The notes under the pieces were generated by a model that searched no databases, was not told the origin of the DNA, and saw nothing but the letters and a program-made list of their open reading frames with translations. This document shows, piece by piece, positions 1 to 13,544 of a stretch of 64,000 bases of DNA. The position numbers were made by a program, and so were the translations under genes. Source of the stretch: Chromohalobacter marismortui (GTDB lineage Bacteria > Pseudomonadota > Gammaproteobacteria > Pseudomonadales > Halomonadaceae). The stretch is from contig NZ_SOBR01000010.1 in the NCBI RefSeq assembly GCF_004364315.1, positions 30,706 through 94,705 on the forward strand, read 5' to 3'. The stretch's first letter is position 1, and the number at the start of each line of letters is the position of its first letter.

Positions 1-219
1 ACCGGCCGCCGACAGCCCTGCTTCCAGAGCGGACTCGAACATATAGCCTGAAATTCGCGTATCCTTGCCGATCAATACCTTGGCGCGGGACTTGCGCCCC
101 GTGTGACGCGATAGTACACGGCCCATCGCCCAGCCCAGCTTCAATACGAAATCGGCGGTAATGGGGGGCTCCCCCACCGTGCCGCGAATACCATCGGTTC
201 CAAAATAGCGTCGTGTCAT
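1..219 (-). CDS. glmM: Phosphoglucosamine mutase, N-terminal part (cut by window edge)
   Basis: The 73 visible codons begin [17 protein letters not shown], the characteristic start of GlmM, which interconverts glucosamine-6-phosphate and glucosamine-1-phosphate for peptidoglycan and LPS precursors in the cytoplasm. Further on the [13 protein letters not shown] stretch typical of the alpha-D-phosphohexomutase domain I is visible. The catalytic phosphoserine loop lies outside the window. The start codon overlaps the folP stop as ATGA, so folP and glmM are translationally coupled, the usual arrangement downstream of ftsH in gammaproteobacteria. Nothing suggests truncation other than the window end. 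Confidence 0.95.
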   Translation of the reverse strand, partial: MTRRYFGTDGIRGTVGEPPITADFVLKLGWAMGRVLSRHTGRKSRAKVLIGKDTRISGYMFESALEAGLSAAG

Positions 220-1082
220 GCGTCGGTGCCTTCCTGTAGCACTGCCCAAGTCATATTCACCGCATCCACCGTCGGCCCCACATCGTGGACACGCACGATA
301 CGCGCCCCACGCTCTACCGCCATCGTGGCAAGCGCCAGGCCACCCGGCAGGCGCTCTTCGACGGGACGCGCCAGCACTTTGCCGATCATACTCTTGCGTG
401 ACATGCCAGCCAGCAAGGGAAGCCCAAAATCAGTCAATGGTTGCATGCGATTCAGTAGCCGCAGATTATGTTCGACACGCTTACCGAAACCAAAGCCTGG
501 GTCCAGCACCAGCTGATCGCGCCGTACTCCTGCCGCCTGGCATTCGGCGATACGCGTCTCTAGGAAAGCGGCCACCGCCTCCTCGATCGGTACCTCATAA
601 TGCGGTGCCCGCTGCATATCGGTAGGCTCGCCCAGCATATGCATCACGCACACCGGCAAGCCGCTCATCGCTGCGGCCTCCAGCGCACCGGGCCAGCGCA
701 GGCTGCGTACGTCGTTGATCATGCCTGCACCCAGCGACGATGCCTCACGCATCACCTCTCCGCGGCTGGTATCCAAGGACACCAGTGCATCGAGCTCATT
801 GACCAGTCGCTCGACCACGGGCAGCACGCGATCCATCTCTTCTTGAAGCGGTACCGGAGAAGCGCCAGGACGTGTCGACTCGCCACCGATATCGATGATC
901 GCCGCCCCCTCGGCCAGCATGGATTCGGCATGCCGCAAGGCGTCGTCCAACGCGTTATGGCGACCGCCATCGGAAAACGAGTCCGGCGTGACATTGAGGA
1001 TCCCCATGACACGGGGGTAGGAAAGGTCGAGCTGATGGCGCCCACAGCGCAACTGTGCGGGCATGGCATAGCGGTCTTGCAT
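216..1082 (-). CDS. folP: Dihydropteroate synthase
   Basis: FolP condenses 6-hydroxymethyl-dihydropterin pyrophosphate with p-aminobenzoate to give dihydropteroate in folate synthesis; it is the sulfonamide target. The 288-residue product carries both family signatures: [15 protein letters not shown] at residues 26-40 and GGESTRPG at 67-74, in a TIM-barrel of normal length. The first ATG gives a six-residue extension before a second Met (residue 7); neither has a convincing Shine-Dalgarno, so the start is uncertain by six codons. It lies between ftsH upstream and glmM downstream (4 bp overlap), but the ftsH terminator at 1153-1185 suggests that folP also has its own promoter or depends on read-through. 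Confidence 0.96.
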   Translation of the reverse strand: MQDRYAMPAQLRCGRHQLDLSYPRVMGILNVTPDSFSDGGRHNALDDALRHAESMLAEGAAIIDIGGESTRPGASPVPLQEEMDRVLPVVERLVNELDALVSLDTSRGEVMREASSLGAGMINDVRSLRWPGALEAAAMSGLPVCVMHMLGEPTDMQRAPHYEVPIEEAVAAFLETRIAECQAAGVRRDQLVLDPGFGFGKRVEHNLRLLNRMQPLTDFGLPLLAGMSRKSMIGKVLARPVEERLPGGLALATMAVERGARIVRVHDVGPTVDAVNMTWAVLQEGTDA

Positions 1083-1152
1083 GATCAGGGCCGTTGCAAC
1101 GTCAAACGTCTACCTTACCATGCCGCCATCGACGTGTAAGCACGCTCCAAAC

Positions 1153-1185
1153 GCCAACGGGCGCCGCAATGCGGCGCCCGTTGGC
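1153..1185 (-). terminator. Terminator-like hairpin after ftsH
   Basis: A perfect 15-bp GC-rich stem with a 3-nt loop (arms 1153-1167 and 1171-1185) lies 20 bp past the ftsH stop. Read on the minus strand it is followed by GTTTGG, a weak U-tract, so it may terminate or only attenuate transcription into folP-glmM. Confidence 0.7.
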
Positions 1186-1204
1186 AGATAACACACCCTT
1201 GCTA

Positions 1205-3157
1205 TCAGTGGCCAGCCGGCCCACCCAGCGGGTCCGAGGGGCGCCGTCGCGCATCGTCATCTTCGTCGCTGCTGGTGTCGGGTTCCTCTTCCGACGTGCC
1301 TACAGGCTGTCCTGATCCCGTGGTCGGCCCATTATCATCCCAATCTTCGGGCGGACGCGGCTTGCGGCCTTCCATGATATCGCGGATCTGGTTGGCATCG
1401 ATGGTTTCGTACTGCATCAGCGACTCCGCCATCAGGTCCAGCTTTTCACGATTGTCTTCCAGGATCTGACGGGCCTTGTTATAGCACTCGTCAATGATCC
1501 GGCGTACTTCCTTGTCGAGGCGCGTCGTGGTCTCCCCGGATTTCAGCTTACCGCCTTGACCACCGCCGCCCAGGAACTGATGCGACTCATCCTCGTCGTA
1601 CATCAGCGGCCCCATCTCTTCGGAGAGCCCCCACTTGGCGACCATGTTGTGGGCCAATTCGGTGGCACGCTTGATGTCGTTGGAGGCACCGGTGGTGACG
1701 CCGTTCGCTCCCAGCGTCATTTCCTCGGCGAGACGACCGCCGAACAGCGAGCATATCTGGCTGATGATCTGCTGACGGGAGAGGCTATAGCGATCCTCTT
1801 CCGGCAGGAACATGGTCACGCCCAGTGCACGACCACGCGGAATGATCGTCACCTTGTAGACCGGATCATGCTCGGGCATCAGAAGCCCGATGATGGCATG
1901 ACCCGACTCGTGATACGCGGTATTACTCTTTTCCTTCTCGGACATGACCATCGAGCGCTTTTCGGCCCCCATCAGGATCTTGTCCTTGGCCATCTCGAGC
2001 TCGTCCATGCCCACCAGGCGCTTATTGCGTCGCGCCGCGAACAATGCTGCCTCGTTGACCAGGTTCGCCAGATCGGCACCGGAAAACCCCGGGGTGCCGC
2101 GTGCGATGAAGCTCGACTTGACATCATCCGCCAGCGGCACCTTACGCAGGTGTACGCCAAGGATGTGTTCGCGACCGCGGATATCGGGCAGCCCCACCGT
2201 GACCTGCCGGTCGAAGCGACCGGGGCGCGTCAGCGCGGGGTCGAGCACATCGGGACGGTTGGTCGCGGCGATGACGATGATGCCTTCATTGGCCTCGAAA
2301 CCGTCCATCTCGACCAGCAGCTGGTTGAGCGTCTGTTCGCGCTCGTCGTTGCCACCGCCCATGCCAGCGCCACGCGAACGCCCGACGGCATCGATCTCGT
2401 CGATGAAAATGATGCACGGCGCCTGCTTCTTGGCTTGCTCGAACATGTCACGGACACGCGAGGCCCCTACGCCAACGAACATCTCCACGAAATCGGAACC
2501 CGAGATCGAGAAGAACGGCACCTTGGCTTCGCCGGCGATCGACTTGGCCAACAGCGTCTTGCCCGTACCCGGCGGCCCCACCATCAGGACACCGCGAGGA
2601 ATCTGCCCCCCGAGGCGCTGGAACTTGCTGGGATCCTTGAGGAAGTCGACGAGTTCCTCGACTTCTTCCTTGGCCTCGTCACACCCCGCCACATCGGCGA
2701 AGGTGGTCTTGATCTGGTCTTGGGTAAGCAGTTTGGCCTTGGACTTGCCGAAGCTCATCGGACCGCCCTTGCCGCCACCGCCGCCTTGCATCTGACGCAT
2801 GAAGAAGATGAAGATCGCCAGAATGATCAGTATCGGGAAGCTGGCCACGAGCAGGCGCGTCCATAGACTCTGCTCCTCGGGCTTCTTGCCCACCACCGTG
2901 ACGTCATTGGCCAGCAAATCGTCCATCAGCTTGGGATCTTGCGCCGCAGGCCTGATGGTCTGGAACTTCGAACCATCTTCGCGCACGCCATGGATGGTGT
3001 ACCCTTCGATCGTCACGCTGCGCACTTGATCATTCTGCACTTGCTGGACGAATTGAGAGTAGCTCATCGTCTGGGGTGCACTGTCGGTACTGAAATTGTT
3101 GAACACCGTCAGCAATACCGCCGCGATGACCAACCAGAGAATCAGGTTCTTCGCCAT
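1205..3157 (-). CDS. ftsH: ATP-dependent zinc metalloprotease FtsH
   Basis: Membrane-anchored AAA+ protease that degrades sigma-32, LpxC and damaged membrane proteins. Two N-terminal membrane segments flank a periplasmic domain; the AAA module has Walker A GPPGTGKT and Walker B FIDEID, the SRH region follows, and the zinc protease motif HESGH is present. The product of about 650 residues matches the family length. I chose the ATG giving [12 protein letters not shown], the conserved FtsH N-terminus. A TTG three codons upstream (3166) has a better-spaced GAGGG Shine-Dalgarno and could be used instead, much as in E. coli where an upstream GTG exists. The C-terminal tail is unusually acidic ([13 protein letters not shown]), consistent with a halophile. 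rlmE lies upstream, and the two genes are likely cotranscribed. Confidence 0.97.
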   Translation of the reverse strand: MAKNLILWLVIAAVLLTVFNNFSTDSAPQTMSYSQFVQQVQNDQVRSVTIEGYTIHGVREDGSKFQTIRPAAQDPKLMDDLLANDVTVVGKKPEEQSLWTRLLVASFPILIILAIFIFFMRQMQGGGGGKGGPMSFGKSKAKLLTQDQIKTTFADVAGCDEAKEEVEELVDFLKDPSKFQRLGGQIPRGVLMVGPPGTGKTLLAKSIAGEAKVPFFSISGSDFVEMFVGVGASRVRDMFEQAKKQAPCIIFIDEIDAVGRSRGAGMGGGNDEREQTLNQLLVEMDGFEANEGIIVIAATNRPDVLDPALTRPGRFDRQVTVGLPDIRGREHILGVHLRKVPLADDVKSSFIARGTPGFSGADLANLVNEAALFAARRNKRLVGMDELEMAKDKILMGAEKRSMVMSEKEKSNTAYHESGHAIIGLLMPEHDPVYKVTIIPRGRALGVTMFLPEEDRYSLSRQQIISQICSLFGGRLAEEMTLGANGVTTGASNDIKRATELAHNMVAKWGLSEEMGPLMYDEDESHQFLGGGGQGGKLKSGETTTRLDKEVRRIIDECYNKARQILEDNREKLDLMAESLMQYETIDANQIRDIMEGRKPRPPEDWDDNGPTTGSGQPVGTSEEEPDTSSDEDDDARRRPSDPLGGPAGH

Positions 3158-3304
3158 GTCGTTCAAGGGAATACCCTCATTGCATGCAACTGTCTGCCAA
3201 GCAGGACCATGAATTGGACACTACACCACACGAGAGGTTTCGACTACCAAGTCATTATGACTATCGAGTCGATGCATCAGTGGGCACATCCCATGGGCGC
3301 AAGC

Positions 3305-3937
3305 TCAGCCGTGGAATCCATCTGCAAGTAGGTAGACTTCTCGTGAGCGGGCACGCGAGGCCTCCGGCTTGCGAGTCGTCACCTTGCGGAAACTGCCGCG
3401 CAGTTCCTTCAAATATGCATCAAACCCTTCTCCCTGGAACACCTTGGCCAGAAAGCGCCCGCCTGGCGACAAGGTTTGACGCGCCAGATCAAGCGCCAGC
3501 TCGGCGAGGTACATCGCCTGCGGCTGATCGATGGCCGCCATACCACTCATATTGGGGGCCATATCAGACATCACAAGGTCGACACGGCGCCCATCCAGCG
3601 CGGCCAGAACCCGTTCGAGCACATCCATCTCGGTAAAGTCACCTTGCACGAACGCGACACCTGCCAGGGCATCCATCTCCAGGAGGTCGGACGCCACCAC
3701 ACAGCCCTTGGCGCCCACCTTTTCGGCGGCGATCTGGCTCCAGCCCCCCGGTGCAGCGCCAAGATCGATGACGGTCATGCCCGGCTTGAAAAGCGTATCC
3801 TTGGCATCGATTTCGAGTAGCTTGTAACTGGCCCGCGAACGATAGCCATCTTGCCACGAACGCTGCACGTAGCGATCGTCGAAATGCTCTTTGAGCCAAG
3901 AGGCCGAGCTCTTGCTAGTATGCGAGGATCGTACCAC
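3305..3937 (-). CDS. rlmE: 23S rRNA (uridine-2'-O-)-methyltransferase
   Basis: RlmE (RrmJ/FtsJ) methylates the 2'-OH of U2552 in the A-loop of 23S rRNA. The 210-residue protein has the SAM-binding motif [11 protein letters not shown] (58-68) and the catalytic K-D-K-E tetrad at K39, D125, K165 and E200. Translation begins with GTG, preceded by TAGGTGA a few bases upstream. The gene sits upstream of ftsH on the same strand with a 147-bp gap, the conserved rlmE-ftsH pair that belongs to the heat-shock regulon in E. coli. I looked for a sigma-32 promoter in the 255-bp gap to the divergent yhbY gene and saw none that was convincing. Confidence 0.96.
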   Translation of the reverse strand: MVRSSHTSKSSASWLKEHFDDRYVQRSWQDGYRSRASYKLLEIDAKDTLFKPGMTVIDLGAAPGGWSQIAAEKVGAKGCVVASDLLEMDALAGVAFVQGDFTEMDVLERVLAALDGRRVDLVMSDMAPNMSGMAAIDQPQAMYLAELALDLARQTLSPGGRFLAKVFQGEGFDAYLKELRGSFRKVTTRKPEASRARSREVYLLADGFHG

Positions 3938-4192
3938 GGTTCACCTAAATCGATAGCCGTCAGAACTCTTCCGGAAGGCGGGAGCGGGCTAGCTAGGCGG
4001 GCGCCACGGCCTTTCCAAGACGCCGCTTTCCCCGTAACATGGCGCGTTCTATCTTTTCTCGGCGCCGCATATCGCATCGGCCACAGGCTAGAATGATCGA
4101 CAGCCGCTGCGCCAACATGCGATTTGGTCGCATTCAGATAACGCTCTCGGCGATACGCCGAGCGTCCGCCAACCCGGAACAGTCACGATACC

Positions 4193-4519
4193 ATGAGCTT
4201 GTCACAGGCACAAAAGAAAGCATTTCGTAGCATCGGCCACCACCTGAACCCCGTTGTGACGGTGTCGGAGAACGGGCTTTCCGAAGGCGTTCTGGCCGAA
4301 CTCGACCGCGCTCTGGAAGATCACGAGCTGGTCAAGGTCAAGCTAGCCCTCGGTGATCGCAACGACCGCCAGGCCATGATCAACGATCTGACCGAGGCCA
4401 GCCGCGGCGAACTGGTCCAGACCATCGGCAAGGTCGCGCTGCTTTACCGCCACAACCCTCGCGTCAACCCCAAGCTGTCCAACATCCAGCGCTTCGAAAA
4501 CCACCACGGACGACGCTGA
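4193..4519 (+). CDS. yhbY: RNA-binding CRM-domain protein YhbY
   Basis: A 108-residue protein made almost entirely of one CRM (YhbY) domain, associated with pre-50S ribosomal particles. The family pattern is clear: an N-terminal basic helix with KKAFRSIGHHLNPVVTVSENGLSEGV, then the central HELVKVKL strand and the VGKVALLYR-like strand (here IGKVALLYR). It is transcribed away from rlmE, as in most gammaproteobacteria, and is followed by two hairpins. A 7-bp hairpin (4146-4162) lies in its probable 5' leader. No strong Shine-Dalgarno is visible. Confidence 0.92.
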   Translation: MSLSQAQKKAFRSIGHHLNPVVTVSENGLSEGVLAELDRALEDHELVKVKLALGDRNDRQAMINDLTEASRGELVQTIGKVALLYRHNPRVNPKLSNIQRFENHHGRR

Positions 4520-4522
4520 GCG

Positions 4523-4539
4523 GCCGGGCTTTGCCCGGC
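4523..4539 (+). terminator. Short hairpin after yhbY
   Basis: A 7-bp stem GCCGGGC / GCCCGGC with a TTT loop begins three bases past the yhbY stop. It has no U-tract, so it may stabilise the 3' end rather than terminate alone. Confidence 0.45.
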
Positions 4540-4580
4540 GCTAGAAGCTGGATGTCGACAGGATCACAGTCGTAGATGCG

Positions 4581-4614
4581 AAATACCCCCGCTGCCATGG
4601 CAGCGGGGGTATTT
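4581..4614. terminator. Bidirectional terminator between yhbY and greA
   Basis: A perfect 34-nt palindrome centred at 4597/4598 with A/T runs on both flanks (AAAT at one end, ATTTTT at the other). It lies between the convergent yhbY and greA genes and should end transcripts from both sides. Confidence 0.9.
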
Positions 4615-4665
4615 TTCTTCCGACTTCAAGCGTCCAGGCGCGAAGCGCCGCTCTTCAAGCTTGGG

Positions 4666-5138
4666 TCAAAGATGCTCGACGCTGGCGATCTCGTATTCGA
4701 CATCGCCCCCGGGCGTCCGCACGAGCACCGTATCGCTTTCTTCCTTGCCAATCAGGGCACGTGCGATCGGCGATGTCACGGAAATCCGCCCCTCCTTGAT
4801 GTCGGCCTCGTCTTCGCCGACGATCCGATAGCGCACTTCCTCGTCGTTTTGCAGGTTGATCAATTCCACCGTCACGCCAAAGATCACCTTGCCGGTCTTG
4901 GGCAGCTTGGTGACGTCGATCACCTGCGACGCGGACAGCTTGCCTTCGATCTCCTGGATGCGCCCTTCGATGAACCCTTGCTGCTCGCGCGCAGCGTGGT
5001 ATTCGGCATTCTCCTTGAGATCGCCATGCTCACGCGCCTCGGCAATGGCGTTGATCACCTGGGGACGCTCCACGCTCTTGAGGTGCTCGAGCTCTTCTCG
5101 CAGACTTTGCTCGCCCGCAACGGTCATCGGGACCTTGT

Positions 5139-5142
<4 letters not shown>
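4666..5142 (-). CDS. greA: Transcription elongation factor GreA
   Basis: GreA enters the RNA polymerase secondary channel and stimulates cleavage of backtracked transcripts. The 158-residue protein has the family layout: N-terminal coiled coil with the acidic tip segment [18 protein letters not shown], followed by the C-terminal FKBP-like globular domain ending [12 protein letters not shown]. The ATG overlaps the carB stop by 4 bp (ATGA), so it is the last gene of a carA-carB-greA operon, ended by the bidirectional terminator at 4581-4614. Confidence 0.97.
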
Positions 5143-8369
<3,227 letters not shown>

Positions 8370-8413
8370 GACGATTCCCGCTAGACTAGGTGACAAACGA
8401 CGGTGCGACGGTG

Positions 8414-8436
8414 CGCCGCCTCTCGCGGAGGCGGCG
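8414..8436 (-). other. Intercistronic hairpin between carA and carB
   Basis: A 9-bp GC stem (8414-8422 with 8428-8436) and 5-nt loop sits in the 72-bp gap between carA and carB. It has no U-tract and may act as an mRNA stability or partial attenuation element. This reading is inferred from structure only. Confidence 0.45.
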
Positions 8437-8441
8437 GTGGC

Positions 8442-9587
8442 TCAACGACGGGCCTGCATCAGCGCGATGAAGCGGTCGAACAGCGGTGCGACATCACGTG
8501 GGCCGGGGCTGGCCTCGGGGTGCCCTTGAAAGCTGAACGCCGGGCAGTCGGTACGCTCGATGCCTTGCAAGGTGCCATCGAACAGCGAGCGGTGCGTGGC
8601 CCGCACGTTGGCCGGCAGGCTCGCCTCGTCGACCGCGAAGCCATGGTTCTGACTGGTGATCATCACGCGACCGCTATCGAGATCCTCAACCGGGTGATTG
8701 GCCCCATGATGGCCGTTGTTCATCTTCACCGTGCGCGCGCCAGAGGCCAGGCCCAGCAGTTGATGCCCCAGGCAGATGCCGAACAGCGGCACCTCGGCGG
8801 CGATCACTTCACGGATCGCCTCGATGGCGTAACCGCAGGGCTCGGGATCGCCCGGCCCATTGGCCAGGAAGACACCATCCGGCTGCATCGCCAGCACCTC
8901 GGCGGCCGGGGTCTGCGCGGGCACCACCGTCAGGCGGCAGCCGCGCGAGGCCAGCATGCGCAGGATGTTGAACTTCGCGCCATAATCGTACGCTACCACG
9001 TGATAAGGATGCTCACCCTGGGAGGCATCGGCGTAGCCGCTGCCCAGTTCCCATTCGCCTTCGCTCCATTCATAGGTATCGTGACAGCTCACTTCCTTGG
9101 CGAGATCCATGCCTTTGAGGCCGGGAAAGGCCCGCGCCGCTGACAAGGCCCGTTCGACGGCATCCTCGCCCTGGGCATCGCGACCCGCCAGGATCGCACC
9201 GTTCTGCGCGCCCTTTTCGCGTAACAGCCGGGTCAGGCGCCGGGTATCGATATCGGCAATGCCCAGCACGTCGTGACGCTTGAGATACGCGTCCAGGCTT
9301 TCTTCGCTGCGAAAGCTGCTGGCGGTAAGCGGCAAATCACGAATTACCAGGCCGGCGGCGGCGATGGCGCCGGATTCGACGTCTTCTGAATTGATGCCGG
9401 TATTGCCGATATGCGGATAGGTGAGGGTGACGATCTGTCGTGTGTAGGAGGGGTCGGTGAGAATTTCTTGATAGCCAGTCATGGCCGTATTGAAGACCAC
9501 CTCACCACTGGTCTGCCCATCGGCTCCGATGGCACTGCCATGAAATACGCTGCCGTCTTCCAAGGCCAATATCGCGGGTCTGATCAA
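8442..9587 (-). CDS. carA: Carbamoyl-phosphate synthase, small (glutaminase) subunit
   Basis: CarA hydrolyses glutamine and channels ammonia to CarB. The 381-residue protein has the CPSase small-subunit N domain and a C-terminal class I glutamine amidotransferase with the catalytic triad visible as C272 (in FGICLGHQ), H356 and E358 (in GHPEASPGP). Length and start ([17 protein letters not shown]) match the family. It is first in the carA-carB-greA operon; its promoter must lie in the 242 bp separating it from dapB, just past the dapB terminator. I could not identify ArgR or other operators there by eye. Confidence 0.98.
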   Translation of the reverse strand: MIRPAILALEDGSVFHGSAIGADGQTSGEVVFNTAMTGYQEILTDPSYTRQIVTLTYPHIGNTGINSEDVESGAIAAAGLVIRDLPLTASSFRSEESLDAYLKRHDVLGIADIDTRRLTRLLREKGAQNGAILAGRDAQGEDAVERALSAARAFPGLKGMDLAKEVSCHDTYEWSEGEWELGSGYADASQGEHPYHVVAYDYGAKFNILRMLASRGCRLTVVPAQTPAAEVLAMQPDGVFLANGPGDPEPCGYAIEAIREVIAAEVPLFGICLGHQLLGLASGARTVKMNNGHHGANHPVEDLDSGRVMITSQNHGFAVDEASLPANVRATHRSLFDGTLQGIERTDCPAFSFQGHPEASPGPRDVAPLFDRFIALMQARR

Positions 9588-9698
9588 CGCAACGTCCTCC
9601 CCTTGTCATGCGCGAGTCTGGGCCGGGGCCGGCGTAACGCCAGACCCCTCGTATTCAAGGAGCACTAAGCGTATTGACGACCGCTGCTCGCGGGTCGT

Positions 9699-9742
9699 AA
9701 AAAAGCGGGACGAAACCTGAAAGAAGCCCGGTTTCATCCCGC
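9699..9742 (-). terminator. Rho-independent terminator of dapB
   Basis: On the minus strand a 13-bp stem with one mismatch (arms 9705-9717 and 9730-9742) and a 12-nt loop is followed by six T residues (complement of the A run 9699-9704). It lies about 88 bp past the dapB stop and separates dapB from carA. Confidence 0.92.
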
Positions 9743-9829
9743 CTTTTGTCATTCGCTCGGTTCCCTGTGGCCGCCAACGCGTTTGCCCGGCCAAATTGGC
9801 TCGATGATACGCGAGTTACGGGTCGCAGA

Positions 9830-10720
<891 letters not shown>

Positions 10721-10760
10721 TCATAGATATGACGTGATCGCGGATGAAGCCACGCCGGTA

Positions 10761-11051
10761 TCACGTCACAGCAGGCTGCCAGACAATATCGAGCGCATCG
10801 CGGTTCGCCATTCGCTCGAGATGCACCGCCACGACCTCTTCGAGGCGCTCGCGGGTCGCCACATCCTCGGCTGTCAGTTGCAGATGCAAGGCACCCGCCT
10901 CGGCGCGCATGTGGCACACCCCACCATCGAACGTGACGCGCCCCTGGTGCTCGTCATGGGCAACGCTCAGCTTGTGCTGCCAGTGCTTGCACAGGCGATT
11001 GATATACCGCGAACCGGATGTCGTCGAGACGACGGCGTGAGAAACAGGCAT
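10761..11051 (-). CDS. DUF2218 family protein
   Basis: A 96-residue protein with the DUF2218 pattern: alternating strands plus the ARYI-type motif (here SRYINRLCKHWQHK), a glycine-containing central strand, and the C-terminal HLERMANRDALDIVW segment. Biochemical function is unknown. It is divergent from an iron-chelate-type ABC importer, and I recall members of this family lying near siderophore uptake or utilisation genes, so a role in iron handling is inferred. The start chosen has GAGGA about seven bases upstream; a longer frame from 11141 adds 30 residues with no family similarity. Confidence 0.75.
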   Translation of the reverse strand: MPVSHAVVSTTSGSRYINRLCKHWQHKLSVAHDEHQGRVTFDGGVCHMRAEAGALHLQLTAEDVATRERLEEVVAVHLERMANRDALDIVWQPAVT

Positions 11052-11332
11052 GAAGATTTCCTCGTGGGATAGCCGCTCAATCAGCCTACCATTATGGCAT
11101 GCGCCCGCGACGCGCACCGGCAACGCTCCGTTCATCAACACGCGACGCGAGCGCCAAGAGGTCGGTCACACCTAGCCACTCCGCACCTTGCATGGCTCGA
11201 CTCACCCGGGAGAGACAGGCATACTACAGCCAAATGCAAACAGCAATGAGTCGCAAAAATAAACGTCACGGATTAACGTTTTCTTGGCGTCTTTCAGCGT
11301 ATCCAAATCACACAGCCAACTCGACACTCCCC
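11052..11332. other. Divergent intergenic region, DUF2218 / iron ABC operon
   Basis: This 281-bp gap must carry promoters for both divergent units. The part nearest the ABC operon (about 11230-11280) is conspicuously AT-rich compared with its surroundings. I compared it with the 19-bp Fur consensus and found no convincing match (best alignment about half of positions). The remaining sequence shows nothing recognisable. Confidence 0.4.
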
Positions 11333-12460
11333 ATGCCCATCTCACTACTGAAAGTCGCCGCCGGCGCGGCCCTCGCCTTCGTCGCCACGGCCGCCCTGGC
11401 TGAGGAAGTCACCGTCACCGACGTCGCCGGTCGAGAGGTGACCGTCGAGACCCCCGTGGATCGCGTTATCCTCGGCGAGGGACGCCAGATCTATCTGCTG
11501 GCCGCCCTGCAGCCGGAAAACCCTTTCGCGCACGTGGTGGGCTGGCGCGAGGATTTCTCCCAGGCCGACCCGGACAACTATGCCGCCTATGCCGCCAAGT
11601 TTCCCGAGATGACGCAGATCCCCACCTTCGGCGGCTTCAAGGACGGCACCTTCGATGTGGAGCAGGCGGCTGCGCTGCAGCCGGATGTCGTGTTGATGAA
11701 CCTGGAAGCCAAGGCCGCCACCGAGGATGCCGCCTACGACACCAAGTTGGCCCAACTGGGTATCCCGATCGTCTACGTCGATTTCCGCGAGAAGCCGCTC
11801 GAGCACACCATTCCCTCGATGCGCCTGATGGGACGCCTGTTGGGCGAGGAGAAAAGAGCCGAGGCGTTCATCGCCTTTGCCCAGGTCCAGATGGCGCGCG
11901 TCACCGAGACCATCGAGGCCGCCGACCCCGAACGTCCGCGCGTCTTCATCGATCGCGCCGGCGGCTATACCGACGACTGCTGCCTGAGCTTCGGGCCAGG
12001 CAACTTCGGTGAATACGTCGAGCTCGCCGGGGGAACCAACATCGCCGACGGCATCATTCCCAACACCTTCGGCCGACTGAACCCGGAGCAGATCATCGCC
12101 GCCGATCCACAACAGGTGGTGGTGACCGGCGGCCACTGGGATGCCTACGTGCCCGGCGGCGACTGGGTGGGCGTGGGCCCCGGCGCCGATCTGGACGCTG
12201 CCCGTGCCAAGCTCGAGGCCCTCACCAAGCGCACTGCCATGACCGGCATCGACGCCGTGGAAACCGGCAACGTCCACGCCATTTGGCACCAGTTCTACAA
12301 CAGCCCCTACTACTTCGTCGCCGTTCAACGGCTGGCCAAGTGGTTTCATCCCGAGCTGTTCTCCGACCTCGACCCCGAGGCGACGCTCAGGACATTGCAT
12401 GAACGCTTCCTGCCGGTCGACTTTGAGCCTGGCTATTGGGTCTCGCTGAAGAATGACTGA
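11333..12460 (+). CDS. Periplasmic substrate-binding protein of an iron-chelate (FecB/BtuF-like) ABC importer
   Basis: A 375-residue class III binding protein. The N-terminal MPISLLKVAAGAALAFVATAALAEE is a classical Sec signal peptide cleaved after ALA. The mature protein starts VTVTDVAGREVTVETPVDRVIL, the usual opening of TroA/FecB-fold proteins, and contains two lobes joined by a helix. A vicinal cysteine pair C216-C217 (in TDDCCLSFGPG) is the only cysteine content, which is unusual. No good Shine-Dalgarno precedes the ATG; a 78-codon upstream extension lacks coding character. The stop overlaps the permease start by 8 bp. The substrate is probably a ferric chelate, but cobalamin or another metal complex cannot be excluded. 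Confidence 0.85.
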   Translation: MPISLLKVAAGAALAFVATAALAEEVTVTDVAGREVTVETPVDRVILGEGRQIYLLAALQPENPFAHVVGWREDFSQADPDNYAAYAAKFPEMTQIPTFGGFKDGTFDVEQAAALQPDVVLMNLEAKAATEDAAYDTKLAQLGIPIVYVDFREKPLEHTIPSMRLMGRLLGEEKRAEAFIAFAQVQMARVTETIEAADPERPRVFIDRAGGYTDDCCLSFGPGNFGEYVELAGGTNIADGIIPNTFGRLNPEQIIAADPQQVVVTGGHWDAYVPGGDWVGVGPGADLDAARAKLEALTKRTAMTGIDAVETGNVHAIWHQFYNSPYYFVAVQRLAKWFHPELFSDLDPEATLRTLHERFLPVDFEPGYWVSLKND

Positions 12461-13544
12461 CATGCACACCGGCGTCGACACCGTGCCTTCCGAGCAATCT
12501 GCCGCCGAGGAAGGCCGCACCTTCTATCGCAGCCTGGTGGTTCGCCGTCAGCTGACCCTCGCCGCCCTGGCGCTGGCGCTGTTCCTCAGCTTGTGTACCG
12601 ACCTCGCCCTGGGGCCGGCCCCGTTCAGCATCGGCGAGGTACTCGCCGCATTGTTCACGCCGGAAGACGTTAGCCAGCAGGCCCGCGTGATCCTGTGGGA
12701 AATCCGCATGCCGGTGGCACTGATGGCCTTGGTGGTGGGCGCCAGCCTGTCGGTGGCCGGCGCCCAGATGCAAACCATCCTCAGCAACCCCCTGGCCAGT
12801 CCCTTCACGCTGGGCATCTCCGCCGGGGCCAGCTTCGGTGCCGCCCTGGCGCTCGCTTTCGGCGTGGCGATCATCCCGACCGCAGTGGACTATGTCATCC
12901 CGATCAACGCCTTCGTCATGGCCATGCTGACCGCCTTCGCGATTCACCTGCTGAGCATGCGTCGCGGCGTGACGATCGAGACCATCGTGCTGCTGGGTAT
13001 CGCCATGGTCTTCATCTTCAACTCGCTGATGGCGCTGATCCAGTTCTTCGCCAGCCAGCAGGCCGTGGCGGCGGTGGTGTTCTGGACCATGGGTAGCCTG
13101 ACCAAGGCCACCTGGCCCAAGCTGTGGATCGCCCTGGGCGTGCTAGCCATGGTCATGCCGCTACTGGCGCGCCACGGCTGGGCGCTGACCGCCATGCGCC
13201 TGGGCGACGCCAAGGCCGAGAGCCTGGGGGTGAAGCCCCGCACACTGCGCCTGGAAGTGCTGGTGCTCGTCTCGCTGCTGGCCGCCATCGCCGTGGCCTT
13301 CGTCGGGACCATCGGCTTCATCGGCCTGGTGGGGCCCCACATTGCCCGCCTCCTGCTGGGCGAAGATCAGCGCTTCTTCCTGCCCGGCGCGGCGCTGTGC
13401 GGGGCGTTGATCCTGTCGATCGGCTCGGTGCTGTCGAAGGTGCTGATTCCGGGCACCATCATTCCCATCGGCATCATCACGTCACTGGTCGGCATTCCTT
13501 TCTTCCTGTTCCTCGTCCTCAGCAACAAGAAGGCCTCATGGTAA
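12453..13544 (+). CDS. FecCD-family ABC transporter permease
   Basis: A 363-residue inner-membrane protein of the FecCD/BtuC family with about ten hydrophobic segments. Conserved landmarks include WEIRMPVALMALVVGASLSVAGAQMQTILSNPLASP near residues 84-120 and FVGTIGFIGLVGPHIARLLLGEDQR, the cytoplasmic coupling region, near 285-310. The first 40 residues are hydrophilic. It overlaps the binding-protein gene (ATGACTGA) and the downstream ATPase gene (ATGGTAA), so the three are one translationally coupled operon. A start at the second Met (residue 4) is possible. Confidence 0.9.
   Translation: MTDMHTGVDTVPSEQSAAEEGRTFYRSLVVRRQLTLAALALALFLSLCTDLALGPAPFSIGEVLAALFTPEDVSQQARVILWEIRMPVALMALVVGASLSVAGAQMQTILSNPLASPFTLGISAGASFGAALALAFGVAIIPTAVDYVIPINAFVMAMLTAFAIHLLSMRRGVTIETIVLLGIAMVFIFNSLMALIQFFASQQAVAAVVFWTMGSLTKATWPKLWIALGVLAMVMPLLARHGWALTAMRLGDAKAESLGVKPRTLRLEVLVLVSLLAAIAVAFVGTIGFIGLVGPHIARLLLGEDQRFFLPGAALCGALILSIGSVLSKVLIPGTIIPIGIITSLVGIPFFLFLVLSNKKASW

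Noticed and set aside
3158..3170. CCCTTGAA near the ftsH start as a sigma-32 -35 element
   Set aside because: The matching -10 would fall inside the ftsH coding sequence and no CCCCAT-like hexamer is there, so it is a chance match.
11220..11290. Fur box ahead of the iron ABC operon
   Set aside because: The region is AT-rich, but the best alignment to the 19-bp consensus matched only about half of the positions.
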